64,000 nucleotides of DNA, taken from the NCBI RefSeq assembly GCF_002234615.1, contig NZ_NMQW01000008.1, forward strand, positions 124,001-188,000, written 5' to 3'. The translations under genes and the position numbers were made by a program. Below, piece after piece: positions 42,765 to 52,250 of the stretch. The notes below the pieces were generated by a model that saw only the letters and a list, made by a program, of their open reading frames with translations, was not told where the DNA came from and made no database searches. Position 1 is the stretch's first letter, and each line of letters begins with the position of its first letter. This DNA is from Paenibacillus rigui (GTDB lineage Bacteria; Bacillota; Bacilli; Paenibacillales; NBRC-103111).

Positions 42765-44792
42765 GTGCCGATTCAAGGGGAAGAAGAACGCAAACGGACA
42801 GCGGAGGCGATCCGGAACAAGCTGGCGCTATTACCGGAGCAGCCGGGCTGTTACCTGATGAAGAATAAAGAAGGTACCATTATTTATGTGGGTAAGGCCA
42901 AGGTGCTGCGCAACCGGGTACGCTCTTATTTTACGGGCAGTCATAATGCCAAAACGCAAGCGCTGGTACAGGAAATCGCCGATTTTGAATATATTGTTAC
43001 CGCAAGCAATGTGGAAGCACTCATATTGGAATGCAATCTGATTAAAAAATATCATCCACGCTATAACGTTCTGCTGAAGGACGATAAGACCTTTCCATAT
43101 ATCAAAATCACGCATGAGGCGCACCCGCGGCTGGAAGTGACACGGAAGGTGTACAAGGATAAAGGCAAGTATTTCGGGCCGTATCCGAATTCGTTCGCGG
43201 CTCAGCAGACCAAGAAGCTGCTGGACCGGCTGTACCCGATGCGCAAATGCCGTACGCTGCCTGACCGCGTCTGCTTGTACTATCATCTTGGGCAATGCGT
43301 GGCGCCCTGCGAGTACGAGGTGGAGCAGGAAACGTACGATAAGATGGTATCGGAAATTTCCCGCTTTCTGAACGGCGGACATCATGAGATCAAGCAGGAT
43401 TTGACGAGGAAGATGCAGGAAGCTGCGGAGGAGCTTAATTTTGAACGGGCCAAGGAGCTGCGCGATCAAATCATCCATATTGATGCGGTGATGGAGAAGC
43501 AGAAAATTACGACGACCGAGGCGGTCGACCGCGATATTTTCGGCTACGCCGTGGATAAGGGATGGATGTGCGTGCAAATTTTGTATATGCGCCAAGGGAA
43601 GCTGATCGAGCGCCATGCGTCGATGTTTCCTTACTACGGTGAGGAATACGAGGACTTTATTTCGTTCGTCACTCAATATTACAGCGATAACCCGGCGCTG
43701 CCTAAAGAAGTGTTCCTGCCAGTTGAAACAATGGATTCAGCCGCTGCGGAAGGCAACCCTCCAGTGCCCCGTGTCATCACGAAGGAAGTCATTACGGCGC
43801 TTGACGAAGCAACGGCTGCAGAAGCGAATGATGCAGGCGAAAGCGACGGTGCAGCTCTGGCGGAGCTGGATGCAGCCAAAAGAGATGTGAAGGAAGCGCT
43901 GGAGGGCTGGCTGAAGGTGAAGGTGCACATTCCGCGCCGCGGGCTGAAGAAGAACATGGTCGATATGGCATCGGACAATGCACGCGTCGGTCTGGAGGAA
44001 AAGTTCCGCCTGATCGAACGGGATGAGCAGCGCTCGGTGAAGGCGATCGAAAATTTAGGCGAATGGCTCGGTATGGGTGTCATCCGCCGGATTGAGGCGT
44101 TCGATAATTCGAACATTCAGGGCTCAGACCCGGTATCCGCCATGGTAGTGTTCACGGACGGCAAGCCGGACCGCAAAGAATACCGCAAATTCAAGATTCG
44201 CACCGTACAGGGACCGGACGATTACGAGACGATGCGTGAGGTCGTGCGACGGCGGTACGAGCGAGTGCTGAAAGAAAACTTGCCGTTGCCGGACCTGGTG
44301 GTCATCGACGGAGGCAAAGGGCAAATCTCTGCGGCTGTCGATGTGCTGGAGAACGAGCTGGGGCTCTATATCCCCGTCTGCGGGCTTGTGAAGGATGCCA
44401 AGCATAAAACGGCCCAGCTGATGATGGGAGACCCTGCTGAGGTCGTCCCGCTGCCCAGAGACAGCCAGGAATTTTACTTGCTGCAGCGTATCCAGGATGA
44501 GGTGCACCGATTCGCCATTACGTTCCACCGGGAGACGCGTGCCAAGTCGATGATCGTGTCCCAGCTGGATGCGATTCCCGGGATTGGGGAGAAGCGGCGC
44601 AAAGCGCTGCTCAAGCATTTCGGCTCATTGAAAAAAATAAAAGAGGCCGGCCTTGAGGATTTCCGGCCCCTGGGCATCGGGGAAAAGCTGGCTTCGCAAA
44701 TTATTCAATCGTTAAACGGAGACTCTGCGGACCAAGCTGATGCAAGTCAGGCGCAGCCGGAGAATCAGCCGAGCGGAGAACAGGAGCTTTAG
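42765..44792 (+). CDS. uvrC: Excinuclease ABC subunit C
   Basis: A 675-residue nucleotide-excision repair nuclease. GIY-YIG domain at the N-terminus ([19 protein letters not shown]), UVR motif ([20 protein letters not shown]), RNase H-like domain ([31 protein letters not shown]), and C-terminal helix-hairpin-helix ([19 protein letters not shown]). Usual length is about 590-600, so this one is longer: residues about 322-375 hold a low-complexity Ala/Glu/Asp-rich insertion, and the end has a Gln/Asp-rich tail. GTG 42765 with AAGGGGAG upstream. Confidence 0.93.
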   Translation: MPIQGEEERKRTAEAIRNKLALLPEQPGCYLMKNKEGTIIYVGKAKVLRNRVRSYFTGSHNAKTQALVQEIADFEYIVTASNVEALILECNLIKKYHPRYNVLLKDDKTFPYIKITHEAHPRLEVTRKVYKDKGKYFGPYPNSFAAQQTKKLLDRLYPMRKCRTLPDRVCLYYHLGQCVAPCEYEVEQETYDKMVSEISRFLNGGHHEIKQDLTRKMQEAAEELNFERAKELRDQIIHIDAVMEKQKITTTEAVDRDIFGYAVDKGWMCVQILYMRQGKLIERHASMFPYYGEEYEDFISFVTQYYSDNPALPKEVFLPVETMDSAAAEGNPPVPRVITKEVITALDEATAAEANDAGESDGAALAELDAAKRDVKEALEGWLKVKVHIPRRGLKKNMVDMASDNARVGLEEKFRLIERDEQRSVKAIENLGEWLGMGVIRRIEAFDNSNIQGSDPVSAMVVFTDGKPDRKEYRKFKIRTVQGPDDYETMREVVRRRYERVLKENLPLPDLVVIDGGKGQISAAVDVLENELGLYIPVCGLVKDAKHKTAQLMMGDPAEVVPLPRDSQEFYLLQRIQDEVHRFAITFHRETRAKSMIVSQLDAIPGIGEKRRKALLKHFGSLKKIKEAGLEDFRPLGIGEKLASQIIQSLNGDSADQADASQAQPENQPSGEQEL

Positions 44793-44876
44793 CGGCAGGA
44801 ACTGGGGTTCGACCGACCGCTAGGCAGAGTGACAACAAGCGTCTTCTGGGATTCGCTATAGCGCGATAAAAAGCAA

Positions 44877-44914
44877 AGACGAGGGCATAGCAGATGCAGG
44901 CCCTCGTCTTTTTT
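44877..44914 (+). terminator. Terminator of uvrC
   Basis: AGACGAGGGC...GCCCTCGTCT with TTTTTT following; an A-run on the other side would serve the minus strand less well. Confidence 0.9.
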
Positions 44915-44978
44915 CTGTACCCATATGAAGATTGCAAGGAATGTCGGGCTTGGAGGCGTGTTGTGCCAAATGTGTATG

Positions 44979-46628
44979 CTAGCCCGTCAAGCCGTGAGGC
45001 GTTTTTCTTGTGTTATCACGCACCCAGGCAATCAACCAGCCGAGCAAGGCAGGGAATACGATGTAAAACCCGCCAATTAGATTGTGAGGGACATCTCCCA
45101 TATCCATGAGGGACAGCCCCATGAGAATGCTGTCCATGGAAGCGTGAGCGAACAGGACGGTCAGGAAGCCGTATTTCAGGAAAGCATACCCGAAGATAAG
45201 GCCGATAATCGTGACCTCCACAAATCGGGTGTACACCGGATAGATCGGATACTGCGTATGGCTGAGCGCCCAGATCATGCTTGGTATCAGTACGGCGAGA
45301 AACCGGTTGCGGATCATCTTCATGAAGAAAGGGATGCCGAACAGCCGGTATACGCTTTCCTCGGAGATGGCGGCGGCCCAAGCCATGAGCGGGAATAAAG
45401 CCGGATAAACCATATTCAGTACGGAATCGGATGGGTCGTTTACCGCCCATACGTCAAACCACTGCTCGGCTCCGAAGAACAGCGTCTGCTGCACACCGAG
45501 AATGAACAAGCACAGCAGGTAGCCCTGAATGACGGACGTTCGCAGCCTTCGTGAAAATCCGGGTTCATGCCACAGGGGCCAAGGGCTCCAGCCCTTGCGC
45601 AGCCACATTTGCCTGCCTGCAAGAAAGGCAAAATAAACACTCACAGCCATGATTGCAATAATAATGTTCATGAACCACAGGTTGAACATCGTCTCCCATT
45701 GGGAAGGGCCGGCGGAATGCGACGTTCGCAGGGCAGGCACCATATTGAAATTGTTGGCGATGTAAATCACGAGAAAGAGAGCTGTGAGCATGAGTCCCGT
45801 TAGGAATGTGATTTCCCTTCGGTACCGGAACACAATGTAGAAGGAGGCTAAGGCCATACCCAACGAGAACAGCAGGCTGATGCGGGTCATCGTCGATGCG
45901 TTGTCGTTTTGTTCGTCCTGCCATGACCGGAAGGAAGCGGGAATATCGAACACAGCATGGAAGGCTGTTGCTTTACTATGCTGCACCGTCACCTTTAGCT
46001 GGAGCTTCGCTTTTCCGATCGCCTGCTCCTTGCTCTGGTATACGAACAGTGTACCCGCTGCAGCGCTGCTGTTGTCCGGGGGGTGCTCCTCGGGAGCGGG
46101 CTCGATCCGTTCGAACTGCCGCACTTGATAGCCTCGCGATTGCAACGTCTGTTCCGCGACCCGCTGCGCGTCTCCTGTTTCAGGTGCCGCCACCGGCTGC
46201 TTGGCTTCCTTGGGAGTGTAGCTTTCCCAGCCGAGAATTTGCAGATTCGTAAAGTTGACATCGATATAGTAGGTGGCTTGTGTCGTGTCATCATTAATTT
46301 CCACTTCATAGTAATCGATCGGATAGTCTTTAAACCGCTCAGCGTAGGTGCCGACAAGGTCTTCCTTTTGCAAATAACCGCTTCGTTCGGCATGGGACTG
46401 GTACAAGGTGCTGACCCGATGATTCGGGGATAGCTGAAAGGTTTGCTGTGTGAATTTTACGGCAGCTTCCCCCGCCTGTTGTTTGGTGACGGTCGGAAGA
46501 TCGGGGAGCGTTTCCTGATGCGGGCTATCCTCTTCCAAATAAGAAGAGCTGAAAAGAACAGCCAAGTACAGAACAATACCTATTACTGCCAACAATGGGA
46601 GGGAAAATTCTAATCGACGTTTTGCCAT
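44979..46628 (-). CDS. CPBP family intramembrane metalloprotease
   Basis: A 549-residue protein. One N-terminal helix, a large extracytoplasmic domain (about residues 40-235), then several helices forming a CPBP/Abi domain. The protease motifs are in order: EESVYRLFG (EExxxR), FxxxH-type IWALSHTQYP, and FAHASMDS (HxxxD). Such enzymes cleave prenylated or other membrane proteins; in bacteria some give bacteriocin immunity. The large outer domain is unusual for the family. ATG 46628 on the minus strand, AAGGAGT upstream. Its substrate is unknown. Confidence 0.82.
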   Translation of the reverse strand: MAKRRLEFSLPLLAVIGIVLYLAVLFSSSYLEEDSPHQETLPDLPTVTKQQAGEAAVKFTQQTFQLSPNHRVSTLYQSHAERSGYLQKEDLVGTYAERFKDYPIDYYEVEINDDTTQATYYIDVNFTNLQILGWESYTPKEAKQPVAAPETGDAQRVAEQTLQSRGYQVRQFERIEPAPEEHPPDNSSAAAGTLFVYQSKEQAIGKAKLQLKVTVQHSKATAFHAVFDIPASFRSWQDEQNDNASTMTRISLLFSLGMALASFYIVFRYRREITFLTGLMLTALFLVIYIANNFNMVPALRTSHSAGPSQWETMFNLWFMNIIIAIMAVSVYFAFLAGRQMWLRKGWSPWPLWHEPGFSRRLRTSVIQGYLLCLFILGVQQTLFFGAEQWFDVWAVNDPSDSVLNMVYPALFPLMAWAAAISEESVYRLFGIPFFMKMIRNRFLAVLIPSMIWALSHTQYPIYPVYTRFVEVTIIGLIFGYAFLKYGFLTVLFAHASMDSILMGLSLMDMGDVPHNLIGGFYIVFPALLGWLIAWVRDNTRKTPHGLTG

Positions 46629-46812
46629 AGTATACTCCTTCTACTGGATGGACATGGGTTGAATATTACAATGTATTCTGTAAACTTAGCACACATGCAT
46701 GATGAAAATCCAATGAATTCGTGAGCATGCGGGGGCAAAACGATGAAAAGCAGAGCGGTACCTTTCCCAGCTTCGCAACAAGTCCTGTAATAATCCGAAT
46801 ATCAGCCGATTT

Positions 46813-46856
46813 CGATGTACATCGACTTTGTACTTCCTGGTAAAGACGATTATAAT
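46813..46856 (+). promoter_or_regulatory. ktr operon promoter with an adjacent 12-bp palindrome
   Basis: TTGTAC (46828-46833), 17 nt, TATAAT (46851-46856). CGATGTACATCG (46813-46824) is a perfect palindrome just upstream of the -35. Transcription would begin about 10 nt before the riboswitch. Confidence 0.65.
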
Positions 46857-46871
46857 TCATATCAATTGAAT

Positions 46872-47048
46872 AAAAAGCCGAATTTCTTTTTGAAAACGGG
46901 GGAACCATTTGTAACAAAGGGGTGAATTCAATTCCATCTTCGCGATGGAGTTGATAGGGTACCTGTGAATCCGAATCCGTCAGCTAACCTCGTAGGCTTT
47001 ATGCAGGAACCTATCATACGGCATTGGGTTTCCAGTGTCTTTTTTTTG
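46872..47048 (+). ncRNA. Cyclic di-AMP riboswitch (ydaO/yuaA type) with terminator
   Basis: The aptamer signatures GGGGGAACC (46899-46905 region), GGGGTGAAT, and AATCCGTCAGCTAACCTCG (46973-46992) are the hallmark of ydaO motifs. P1 is AAAGCC (46874-46879) with GGCTTT (46995-47000). Downstream, GGAACC/GGTTTCC and a run of eight T (47040-47047) form a terminator, and CAGGAACCTATCA could instead pair with TGATAGGGTACCTG in the aptamer. High c-di-AMP would stop transcription of the K transporter. It is an RNA leader rather than a stand-alone RNA. Confidence 0.9.
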
Positions 47049-47078
47049 TTGTTTTGAAAATGATGTTTGAGGTGAAAC

Positions 47079-48431
47079 ATGAAATCGTCGTTAAAAAGAA
47101 TCGAGCTGACGCCGCCGCAAATTTTAGTGCTTGGCTTTGCCGCCATTATTTTGTGTGGCGCGGTGCTGCTGTCACTCCCGATCGCCTCAGCAACAGGTAA
47201 ATCGCTCTCGTTCCTGGATGCCTTGTTTACCGCAACCTCTGCCACCTGCGTAACGGGGCTGGTTGTTGTGGATACCGGCACAAGCTTTACGATGTTCGGG
47301 CAAATTGTCATCGTCCTCCTCATCCAAATCGGGGGCCTGGGCTTTATGACAATGTCGACCTTGTTTGCCTTTGCACTCAAGAAAAGGATTTCCCTGAAGG
47401 AACGGCTTATTCTCCAAGAGGCCATGAATCAGGGGAGTATGGAAGGCATCGTGAGGCTGATTCGGAAGGTGATTCGTTACTCGCTAACGATCGAGCTCGT
47501 CGCAGCGGTTATTTTTGCCATCCGTTGGTCGTTTGATCTCGGTCCGGCCAAAGGCATTTATTACGGAATCTGGCATGCTATTTCATTTTTTAACAATGCG
47601 GGCTTCGATTTGTTCGGCCCGATTACGGGGCAATTCAGCAGCTTGACGTCCTACGCGGATGATCCGATTATCAATATCGTTTCGATGGGGCTGATCATAT
47701 CCGGCGGTCTCGGTTTTGTCGTGATCTCGGACCTGCTGGAATACAAGAAGCTGAAGAGGCTCTCGCTTCATACCAAAGTCGTTCTTAGCGCCACAGGTAT
47801 TCTTATCGTTGTGGGAGCCTTGGTCATTTATATATTTGAGTTCACGAATGCCAAAACATTGGGCAGCATGAACTGGCATGGGAAAATATGGGCCGCCTTG
47901 TTTCAATCGGTCACACCGAGAACGGCGGGAGCCAATACCATCGATCTGGGAAGTATGCGGCAAGCCTCGCAATTTTTTATGATCGTGCTGATGTTTATCG
48001 GGGCTTCACCGGGCTCCACGGGCGGCGGGATCAAAACAACGACCTTTACCACACTGATCGGGGCTATGGTCGCGATGATCCGGGGGAAAGAGGACATTGT
48101 GCTGTTTCACTATCGGTTGGGTAAGGATCGTATTATGAAGGCGATCACCCTTACAATGATCGCCTTGTTCCTTGTCATTTTCGTTGCGATGGTGCTATCG
48201 ACAACAGAGGATCACCCATTCCTGATGATTTTGTTTGAAGTCACCTCAGCCTTTGGTACGGTAGGGCTGACGATGGGATTGACAACGGACTTGACCGTAT
48301 TCGGCAAGATCATGATTGCTTTGATGATGTTTGCGGGCCGGCTGGGACCTTTGACGCTCGCTTACGCCTTGGGACCGAAAACGGAGAAAGAGCTATACAG
48401 ATACCCGGAAGGGAAAATTACAATCGGATAG
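47079..48431 (+). CDS. ktrB: Potassium transporter membrane subunit (KtrB/KtrD, TrkH family)
   Basis: A 450-residue K+ channel-like transporter with four pore repeats: TATSATCVTGLVVVDTG is the first P-loop, HAISFFNNAGFDLFG the second, and TPRTAGANTIDLG and SAFGTVGLTMGLT the third and fourth. Length matches KtrB/KtrD (445-449). It imports K+ with Na+ across the membrane. ATG 47079 has TTGAGGTGAAAC upstream. The c-di-AMP riboswitch precedes it, and its RCK partner follows 13 nt later. Whether it is the KtrAB or KtrCD type is not decided. Confidence 0.92.
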   Translation: MKSSLKRIELTPPQILVLGFAAIILCGAVLLSLPIASATGKSLSFLDALFTATSATCVTGLVVVDTGTSFTMFGQIVIVLLIQIGGLGFMTMSTLFAFALKKRISLKERLILQEAMNQGSMEGIVRLIRKVIRYSLTIELVAAVIFAIRWSFDLGPAKGIYYGIWHAISFFNNAGFDLFGPITGQFSSLTSYADDPIINIVSMGLIISGGLGFVVISDLLEYKKLKRLSLHTKVVLSATGILIVVGALVIYIFEFTNAKTLGSMNWHGKIWAALFQSVTPRTAGANTIDLGSMRQASQFFMIVLMFIGASPGSTGGGIKTTTFTTLIGAMVAMIRGKEDIVLFHYRLGKDRIMKAITLTMIALFLVIFVAMVLSTTEDHPFLMILFEVTSAFGTVGLTMGLTTDLTVFGKIMIALMMFAGRLGPLTLAYALGPKTEKELYRYPEGKITIG

Positions 48432-48444
48432 GGGAACATTCGAG

Positions 48445-49107
48445 ATGAAGCGTGGGCAGTATGCGGTAATTGGTTTGGGGAGATTCGGTTCGAGCCTGGC
48501 AAAGGAATTAGTCAAGCTTGGCTACGAGGTACTGGGTATTGATAAGGATGAAGAAATGGTAGATGAAATGAGCGAGGTGCTGACGCATGTGGTCGTGGCT
48601 GATGCGACGGATGAAGAGGTGCTCCGCTCTCTCGGGATCCGGAATTTCGACTGCGCTATTGTAGCGATCGGAGATGACATTCAATCCAGTATCATGACCG
48701 CCATTTTGTTGAAGGATATCGGTGTGAAGACCGTCGTCACCAAAGCGTTGTCCGAGCTGCATGGCAAGGTGCTGCAAAAGATCGGCGTCGACCGGGTTAT
48801 TTTCCCGGAACGGGATATGGGGGTTCGTGTGGCGCATCAATTGGTATCGCCTAACCTGCTTGACTATATCGAGCTTTCCAAGGATTACACGATTGTCGAG
48901 CTATCCGTGCCGAAGCGTTTATCCGGCCGCACCTTAAGGGAGCTGGATCCACGGGCCAAGTACGGCTGCAGCGTGGTAGCTATTAATAAGAAGAAAGGCG
49001 TTATTATCGCCCCGACAGCAACGGATACCGTAGATGAGCAGGACGTGATGGTCATCATCGGGACGAATGATCAGATTGAGTCCTTCGAAAGCGAAGTCAT
49101 CGGATAA
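48445..49107 (+). CDS. ktrA: Potassium transporter regulatory RCK subunit (KtrA/KtrC)
   Basis: A 220-residue cytosolic ring protein with RCK_N (VIGLGRFGSSLA, Rossmann fold binding ATP/NAD) and RCK_C (residues about 140-220). In Bacillus RCK_C of KtrA/C binds c-di-AMP and closes the channel, so the nucleotide probably acts here both on transcription and on the protein. ATG 48445. It forms an operon with the membrane subunit and is followed by an antiporter 62 nt later. Confidence 0.92.
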   Translation: MKRGQYAVIGLGRFGSSLAKELVKLGYEVLGIDKDEEMVDEMSEVLTHVVVADATDEEVLRSLGIRNFDCAIVAIGDDIQSSIMTAILLKDIGVKTVVTKALSELHGKVLQKIGVDRVIFPERDMGVRVAHQLVSPNLLDYIELSKDYTIVELSVPKRLSGRTLRELDPRAKYGCSVVAINKKKGVIIAPTATDTVDEQDVMVIIGTNDQIESFESEVIG

Positions 49108-49169
49108 TAAATGAACGTGAAACGTGTAATCGGTACGACGATTTGCATGAGGGAACGGAGCTCAATGGC

Positions 49170-50414
49170 ATGAACAATGAAATCAATGAAATGATCCATC
49201 ATGTTCTTTTCCTGCTTATTCTTATCCTGGCGTTAGGTATGCTGTTCGGCAGGGCAGCCAGCTGGCTGAAGCTTCCCGATGTTGCGCTCTTTCTGGTTGC
49301 GGGCATGATCGTTGGACAAGGCCTGCATCTGGTCACGGAAACGAGCAGCTCCTTTACGAACCAGTTCATTCTGACGATCGGTTCGGCACTTATCTTATTC
49401 GACGGCGGGCGGAACATCCGATTATCCGGGTTGAAAAAGGTTTGGCTGACGCTGACATTGCTTAGTATCCCCGGTGTGCTGATCACCTGCGCTGTGGTAG
49501 CGGCGGCTGCGCATTGGCTTCTCGGTCTGCCTGTCCTTTACGCCATCCTGCTCGGTGCCATCATCTCCTCTACGGATCCGGCTACCCTAATACCGGTGTT
49601 CAAGCAGATCAAAATCCGTACGAAGGTCAGAGAAACGGTGGAGAGTGAATCGGCTTTTAATGATGCCACAGGCTCGATTCTGACCTTTACGGTACTGGCC
49701 TTGGTAACGGGAGGACAAGCCTTCTCGCTATCGTCCAGCATTATGAGGTTTGTGGAGACTGCGGCAGGGGGGATTGCGGTAGGCGCGGGAATCGGCTTCG
49801 TGCTGGCGTATATTTCAGGGCATCTGAAGCTGGGCTGGCTCCGGGATTATGCGACAATCGCGCTTGTGGTTACGGCGTTGGCCGCCTATTGGCTAGGGGA
49901 ATCGTTGCATGTCAGCGGCTTCATGGCGACCTTTACCGCGGGGCTTATTTGGGGCAATGCGGACTTGTTCAAGCTGGACTTGAATGACAAGCATCAGGAG
50001 ATGACCCATTTCAGCGAAAATATAACGGTCATTATGCGGATGCTGATTTTCATTCTGCTGGGAAGCCAGGTTAATTTTCAGGTCATTTATGCAAACCTGT
50101 GGCCGTCTCTTGCAGTCATCGTTATTTTCATGCTGGTCGCAAGACCTTTGACCGTGTTGGCCTCGACCCTACCTGACCGGAAGGCGGGCTGGACCCGCAA
50201 CGAAATTGTGTTCATGTTCTGGGTAAGGGAAACCGGGGTTATTCCGGCCGCCTTGTCCGGTATGGTCGCGGGGATGGGAGTAAAATATGCCGATGTGATC
50301 GCATCGGTCACATTTCTGGCGGTACTGCTCACGATCCTGCTTCAAGCCGGGACGACGGCCTACGCCGCCCGCAGGCTCGGCATCGAAGAGAAGGACGCGG
50401 CAGAGCACGTCTAG
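49170..50414 (+). CDS. CPA-type cation/proton antiporter
   Basis: A 414-residue protein with 12-13 helices. ALILFDGGRNIRLSGLKK and ISSTDPATLIPVFKQIKIRTKVRETVESESAFNDATGS are the conserved CPA1/NhaP ion-site segments. It exchanges K+ or Na+ for H+. There is no C-terminal RCK domain, unlike many K+/H+ antiporters (KhtU, CvrA). ATG 49170 chosen with ACGGAG 9 nt upstream; a TTG at 49143 is less likely. Its place after ktr and the riboswitch suggests potassium export, an inference. Confidence 0.85.
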   Translation: MNNEINEMIHHVLFLLILILALGMLFGRAASWLKLPDVALFLVAGMIVGQGLHLVTETSSSFTNQFILTIGSALILFDGGRNIRLSGLKKVWLTLTLLSIPGVLITCAVVAAAAHWLLGLPVLYAILLGAIISSTDPATLIPVFKQIKIRTKVRETVESESAFNDATGSILTFTVLALVTGGQAFSLSSSIMRFVETAAGGIAVGAGIGFVLAYISGHLKLGWLRDYATIALVVTALAAYWLGESLHVSGFMATFTAGLIWGNADLFKLDLNDKHQEMTHFSENITVIMRMLIFILLGSQVNFQVIYANLWPSLAVIVIFMLVARPLTVLASTLPDRKAGWTRNEIVFMFWVRETGVIPAALSGMVAGMGVKYADVIASVTFLAVLLTILLQAGTTAYAARRLGIEEKDAAEHV

Positions 50415-51313
50415 CTTTCCATCCGATTGAAATGCTGTCTTGCCTTCTCAATAAACCGCTGCGCGGACGGATGATGAACGGCCTCTTCTGTGAATAACAG
50501 GGAGGTCGTTCTTGTTGTTTGCTCCAGCTCGGGGATTAGACGGATGAACAGCTCGTTATCCTTCATTAAACTGCGGCGCAAATATGATTCCGGCAGCAGG
50601 GTGGCCGTCTGGCACGTAGACACGAGCCGGATGATCGCTTCGAACGAATCGATCTCCATTTTGACATCGGGGTGGATGTTATACCGGTGAAATAGCTCAT
50701 CCATCAGGATGCGGTACCATGTTCCCCGCGAGAACAGGATCATCGGGAGCTCCTGGAGATCGTCAATCTGCACCGACGATTTATCTATTAAGGGGTGTCC
50801 GAACGGCAGCACAAGGCACAGATGGTCATCGAACAGCGGGACGCATTGAAGCCCGGGATGCTCGATCTTCGAAGCGACCAGTCCAATGTCGACCTTGCGG
50901 TCCTTGACCATAGGAACGATCTCGTGCGTTTTGCCTGTAATGGCCTTAATGTCAATCTTCGGATAATCGCGTGTATAAATAGTAATTAAATCGGGAAGGG
51001 TGGACTGTAGTGTCGTCAAGCTGGCGCCGATGGTTATGCTTGCCGGCTTGCTGGTCGTTTTGAACTCCTCCAGCTGGCGGAACAGCTTGCGCTCGGTGTG
51101 GCGCTGCTCCAGGGCATACTCGTACAATATTTGGCCGGCTCTTGTAATTTCGAGTCGTTTGCCCTTGCGAAGGAACAGGTCAACGCCGAGCTCTTCTTCC
51201 AGGCGCATGATTTTGCGGGAAAGGGCGGGCTGTGAGATATTGAGGGATTGGGAAGCTTTATTCAGGCTTTCCAGTTCAACGACGGTGGCGAAAACATCCA
51301 TATGCTCCAGCAA
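50411..51313 (-). CDS. LysR-type transcriptional regulator
   Basis: A 300-residue LTTR: N-terminal HTH (MDVFATVVELESLNKASQSLNISQPALSRKIMRLEEELGVDLF), then a periplasmic-binding-like effector domain (residues 90-300). TTG 51313 fits the family length and has AGGGAT upstream; longer in-frame starts reach 51382. It overlaps the antiporter stop by four bases and is divergent from sdhCAB, so it may regulate either. Effector unknown. Confidence 0.85.
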   Translation of the reverse strand: MLEHMDVFATVVELESLNKASQSLNISQPALSRKIMRLEEELGVDLFLRKGKRLEITRAGQILYEYALEQRHTERKLFRQLEEFKTTSKPASITIGASLTTLQSTLPDLITIYTRDYPKIDIKAITGKTHEIVPMVKDRKVDIGLVASKIEHPGLQCVPLFDDHLCLVLPFGHPLIDKSSVQIDDLQELPMILFSRGTWYRILMDELFHRYNIHPDVKMEIDSFEAIIRLVSTCQTATLLPESYLRRSLMKDNELFIRLIPELEQTTRTTSLLFTEEAVHHPSAQRFIEKARQHFNRMES

Positions 51314-51490
51314 TGGGATCCCTGCTTTCTTATTGTTTATGCAAATAACGAATAAGCGATTATAAAAAAACAGCACTTCCATTATAAGCGATAAAGGGGT
51401 AGTATGTATATGTCACCTAGCGTTCACATTTTTAGTCGTTGTCTGCATAAAAATATGTCGATTCATGGAAAATAGGCGTAGCGAATCCTG

Positions 51491-51519
51491 TTGACGCTTG
51501 TTTCCTGCGGGAGTACAAT
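51491..51519 (+). promoter_or_regulatory. sdhCAB promoter
   Basis: TTGACG (51491-51496), 17 nt, TACAAT (51514-51519). Leader of about 58 nt to the sdhC start with a GGGGGGAAAGG ribosome binding site. Confidence 0.75.
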
Positions 51520-51583
51520 GAAAAATGGTTTTGACCCATGTGTGAACAAAAGCTACATATTGCTGAGGGGGGAAAGGATTTCA

Positions 51584-52234
51584 ATGTTTCGTAATTCGTA
51601 TTTTTCACGCAAGCTGCATTCATTGCTTGGTGTCATTCCGGTCGGCTTCTTTCTGATCGAGCACCTGCTGACGAACTACTCGGCTACGAAAGGCCCTGAG
51701 AAGTTCATGGAACATGTGAATTGGCTGCATGATCTGCCGTTAATGCTGCTATTGGAGATTGTAGGCATCTGGCTGCCACTGCTGTACCACGCCGTTTATG
51801 GCTTGTACGTTGCTTATACGGCGCGCAATAACGTATCCAACTATGGATATTTCCGCAACCAAATGTTTTTCTTGCAACGGGTAACCGGCGTCATTACTTT
51901 CTTGTTCGTCGCGTTCCACTTTTTCCAAACTAGGCTCCAAATTACGTTTGGCTTGCCGCAAGAGGAAATCGGCATTCAAATGCACAACATTGCTTCAAAC
52001 GGACTGTTCTTCGTGCTGTACTGTATCGGGATTGTGTCCGCTGTATTCCATTTCAGCAACGGTATGTGGTCTTTCCTCGTGAGCTGGGGAATTACGATCG
52101 GTCCGCGGGCACAACGTGTTTCCACAGTTATCTGGATGGCCGTATTTGTAGTCATGTCCATCATGTTTATCATGTCTTTGAGCGCGTTTGTCGATCCGAC
52201 GTTCCAGAACGTGCCAATGAACGCTAAAGGTTAA
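51584..52234 (+). CDS. sdhC: Succinate dehydrogenase cytochrome b558 subunit
   Basis: A 216-residue membrane anchor with five helices, of the single-subunit Bacillus type (b558). Heme-ligand His candidates lie in SRKLHSLLG, FLIEHLLTN, LLYHAVYG and AFHFFQ. It passes electrons from SdhB to menaquinone. ATG 51584 has GGGGGGAAAGG upstream. First gene of sdhCAB; sdhA follows 16 nt later. Confidence 0.92.
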   Translation: MFRNSYFSRKLHSLLGVIPVGFFLIEHLLTNYSATKGPEKFMEHVNWLHDLPLMLLLEIVGIWLPLLYHAVYGLYVAYTARNNVSNYGYFRNQMFFLQRVTGVITFLFVAFHFFQTRLQITFGLPQEEIGIQMHNIASNGLFFVLYCIGIVSAVFHFSNGMWSFLVSWGITIGPRAQRVSTVIWMAVFVVMSIMFIMSLSAFVDPTFQNVPMNAKG

Positions 52235-52250
52235 GGAGGAGTGAACAACA

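Noticed and set aside
44979..46628. CPBP gene as a bacteriocin immunity gene
   Set aside because: No bacteriocin precursor or modification genes nearby; the large N-terminal domain is not typical of immunity proteins.
46666..46917. 83-codon minus-strand frame over the ktr leader
   Set aside because: It overlaps the riboswitch and promoter in antisense and has no recognisable product.
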